From Aldrovandia affinis (lineage: Eukaryota > Chordata > Actinopteri > Notacanthiformes > Halosauridae), in assembly GCA_029706075.1 (NCBI GenBank), contig JAINUG010000015.1:4479154-4543153 (forward strand): a stretch of 64,000 nucleotides of DNA. The letters run 5' to 3'. A program made the position numbers and the translations under genes. Below the pieces are notes generated by a model. The model had not been told where the DNA came from, made no database searches, and saw only the letters and a program-made list of their open reading frames with translations. Positions 61,376-64,000 of the stretch are shown here, piece by piece; position 1 is the first letter of the stretch, and each line of letters begins with the position of its first letter.

Positions 61376-64000
61376 CAGGGCCCTCATGACTGCGGCGCTG
61401 CGTTCTCGGGCGCGTCGCACTGCCTCGTCAGTCAGAGCGCTTTGCTCGCGCTCTGCATCACCAGGCCTGTCAGAGAAGGCCGTGCGAACTGACAGGAGAG
61501 GATGGGGAGTGACAGCTCTGATCAGCGCCTGTCAGCTTTGGTGGGGGGTGGGGTGGGGTGGGGGGTGGTCACAGGGAACAGCACATGCAAGGGGAGCTTT
61601 GCTCATACATGAGAACATGGACGCCGAATAAACGCTCTTCGTTCATTCGCCGCCGCGCTCTCAAAGCACAGCACGAGCGGTTGAGACGTCGCCAGCACGA
61701 TTTTATCACATTACCGCCCGCGCGTTCCTTCAAAACAACATTTTGTAAGTCAATTTTGGACAGAGTTTAGAAGCAAATGTGACTCTTTTTTTTCTTTTTC
61801 TCAGCCCTTTAGTGTTCGTGCTCTTGGCAACAGCCGGTTTAATTAGGGCTGAGAGCGAGGCTCAGAGCAGAGGGGAGATAACCTTGTTTTCATTAGCCAG
61901 ATGCAGAGTTCCCACACTGATGTCCGCAGAGCGGCGGGGGGGTTTAACCCACAGACACACGGCTCTCTGCGCGCTCCTCCCCGATCTCAACTCTCACCGC
62001 AGACAATAACTAACGTCCAAGCGCTACACATCCACTCTGGGCAGATGCACATTCGTCCCTTTTTTCGGACCATTACTTTTATTTACTTATTTCAATGTGT
62101 CTAAAGCAATTCGGGCCGGAGGGGGAAAGGATCTTTGATTAATTGCGGCCATTCAACCAAGACATTCGCTGTAGGCCTGCATTTGTCTTCGGCTCTTTCG
62201 CCTTTGTTGAGCCTCTGGGACCGCCCCGGCCCGTCGGAGTGATCCGGGAAAAGGACGGGACGGCACAGGATGGGGGAGGGGTGGGACGGTGCCATTGTGC
62301 TACTCTCGGTGGGGGGGGTCACGTCTCTGTGGTGCACTGAACCCCCCGAAAAGTGGGGGCAGTCCCCCCATCCCGGGGACCTGTGAGCACGGGTCACGGG
62401 GCGGTCGACCCGGGCACGTTACGTCACACGGGGGGGGGGGCAGGAATCTGAGCAATGTCTCCCGTACGCCGCCCAGGGAGCTGACATCACGCCGGCCGGG
62501 TTTTCCCACCGTCTCACCCAGGGGGGCTCATTCAGGCAGCAGGGCCCCCCCCCCCGTGCCTCCATCCTCCCTCTGTGTGGCGGGGGGGGGCACCCAGGCC
62601 TCGTTTCCCGGGCTCCTCGTCGCTGCGGCCCCTCCTCCGTCAGCCAGAGAGCGCCGGAGTCACAGCGGCAGGCCCACGCGTGCCGTAGCCTCGGGGGGGG
62701 CGATGCCGCAATTGTACCCTCCTCACCCCCGAATCTTCTCGCCATCGATCGGGTCCGATTATACAGCAGAGGCCGTCGTTTCGATGGGGAAGTGCAGTTC
62801 GGCAGGGAACCACGAGCCGCACGCAGCGTCGACCCGAGAGGGCGGAGGGAGAGCCGTCCAGTCGGGCGGAGGGCCAACAGGTGTCGCGAGCGAGGCGAGT
62901 CCCCCTCCCCAGGTCCTCGCGTGAACCCAGACTTCCCTTCGGCTGCAGCCGCTAACCAAGGGCCAATTGATGTCCTTGCGCGCCGTCTGTGTCGCCCGTG
63001 TAATTTTGCCGCCGGCGGAGGCTCCCGGACCTGCTCGGAATGAATAAGGAGGGACCCGCGCTCTCTCGGAGCTGCGGAGCGTACGAAATAAGCACCTAAT
63101 TCAAAAATCCTCTGTCTCCTTCAGAGGGCAGAAATGGGATTATTTGTGGTTTTGTTGTGCCGTGTGGAAGCTGTTTACAGCTCTCTCTCTCTCTGCTCCA
63201 GCCCCACTCAGTGTAATAAGCAGCGTGCGGGGCGCTGGATGGGAGGCAGATTAAAGCGAGTCGTAGAGGACACCGAGTAAACAGGCCGCAATAACAGACG
63301 CCTCCACATCAACCGCCGCACATCGCGGCGTCTCTGCCCCCCACCAGCCACACGCGCTCGCAGGATCCGGCAGGCATGAAGGCGGCAGCAACAAAATCCA
63401 TAGAAGAGTGCAAGGAAACAACGATTCGTCAGTGTGCTATCGATCGGCGGAGGGGCGCGCCGAGCCCCGTTCCGGAGACCGCCGAAAGGCACGTTTTCTG
63501 CGAGCGGGGTGGTGGAGCGGGGCGCGGCTCTTCGAACGGGTCAGGCCGTCCGCTGGCCAGGTTGCCTCTGCGCGTCGCTGGTCGACGACCCACCGCCACA
63601 CCGGTGGCCGGAACGGGTCGCGGTCGATCGGTGGAACTTGGGGCGGGGAGGAGGGCCCTGAGGCGACCGCGCGTTTCCGAGGCGAGGCAGCGGCCGCGGG
63701 ACGACTCAGAGCTGTCCCACGTGAGAGCGTCGGGCCGCCTGGCACCCTCTCAGCTGAGCCGGCCTCCCTGGTAACTCCCTGGCTGGGGAAGTGTGAACCC
63801 GGCCTTGGAAAGCCCTCAGCAACGGAGGGAGGTGCCGATCAGCTGACAGGCACCGCACTACACTTCCTCATCTGCAAAGCTCTCGGCTGCCTGCAGTGTT
63901 ATCACAGTGTGGAAGCGTTTCCTTCGAGTTCTCGTTTGTGTGTCTGTTTTTCTGTCTCTCTCTGTGTATTTGTGTCTGTCTTTCGTTCTCTCTATCTCGG
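61376..64000. other. CpG-rich intronic DNA to the window end
   Basis: No exon is supported. CpG density is high over about 62200-63780, with poly-G or poly-C runs near 62310, 62430, 62545 and 62583. The many overlapping open frames on both strands (for example 62289-62924 and 63376-63774) are Arg/Pro/Gly-rich and match nothing I recognise. The window ends in a CT/GT-rich stretch from about 63930. Confidence 0.4.

Noticed and set aside
62289..62924. 211-codon plus-strand frame near the right end
   Set aside because: Poly-G and poly-C runs keep several frames open; no splice-site or domain evidence supports an exon.

Overview
This is eukaryotic, ray-finned-fish-like DNA. It carries fish-type repeats: L2-clade LINE remnants, tRNA-derived SINEs that share the L2 3' tail, Tc1/mariner copies with TA-flanked inverted repeats, and hAT-type ends. 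It also has long (CT)n, (GA)n and (AC)n microsatellites and one recognisable vertebrate coding exon. The L2/SINE tail set resembles the eel UnaL2/UnaSINE system, so a basal teleost such as an elopomorph is possible, but the species cannot be fixed from sequence alone. There are no operons, CRISPR arrays, phage genes or bacterial systems.

The only host gene I can support is XYLT1 (protein xylosyltransferase 1, + strand). Its first coding exon runs from the ATG at 33666 to a GTAAGG splice donor after 33941. It encodes 92 residues: a short basic cytosolic tail, the signal-anchor helix and the start of the Golgi-lumenal stem. Positions 1 to about 33.6 kb are therefore 5' flank, and 33942 to 64000 is read as the beginning of a large intron 1. 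No second exon was recognised.

Layout. 1-11.1 kb is AT-rich and transposon-dense: two L2 fragments, a possible solo LTR with a 6-bp target duplication, a 245-bp Tc1-like MITE, a deleted Tc1 copy, a tRNA-SINE and a full-length decayed Tc1. 11.1-33.5 kb is mostly unique non-coding DNA broken by microsatellites, a half-MITE and a LINE 3' end with a terminal zinc-finger-like motif. 33.5-34 kb is XYLT1 exon 1. 34-43.8 kb is unique intronic DNA with one SINE and a LINE-tail repeat. 43.88-44.6 kb is a packed cluster of hAT MITE, SINE and second hAT end. 45-50.6 kb holds several complex tandem repeats. 51-64 kb is CpG-rich intron with three SINEs, a perfect 14-copy G-rich octamer minisatellite and an L2 3' end.

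The repeats have a coherent logic. L2-type reverse transcriptase recognises the conserved 3' tail, and the SINEs here carry that tail on tRNA-like heads, so LINE and SINE copies form one retrotransposition system. The hAT and Tc1 elements are non-autonomous or dead. No previously undescribed protein system is visible. The best leads are the two SINEs with different tRNA-like heads but a shared central domain, the G-quadruplex-prone octamer array, and the three-copy microsatellite-bearing tandem unit.
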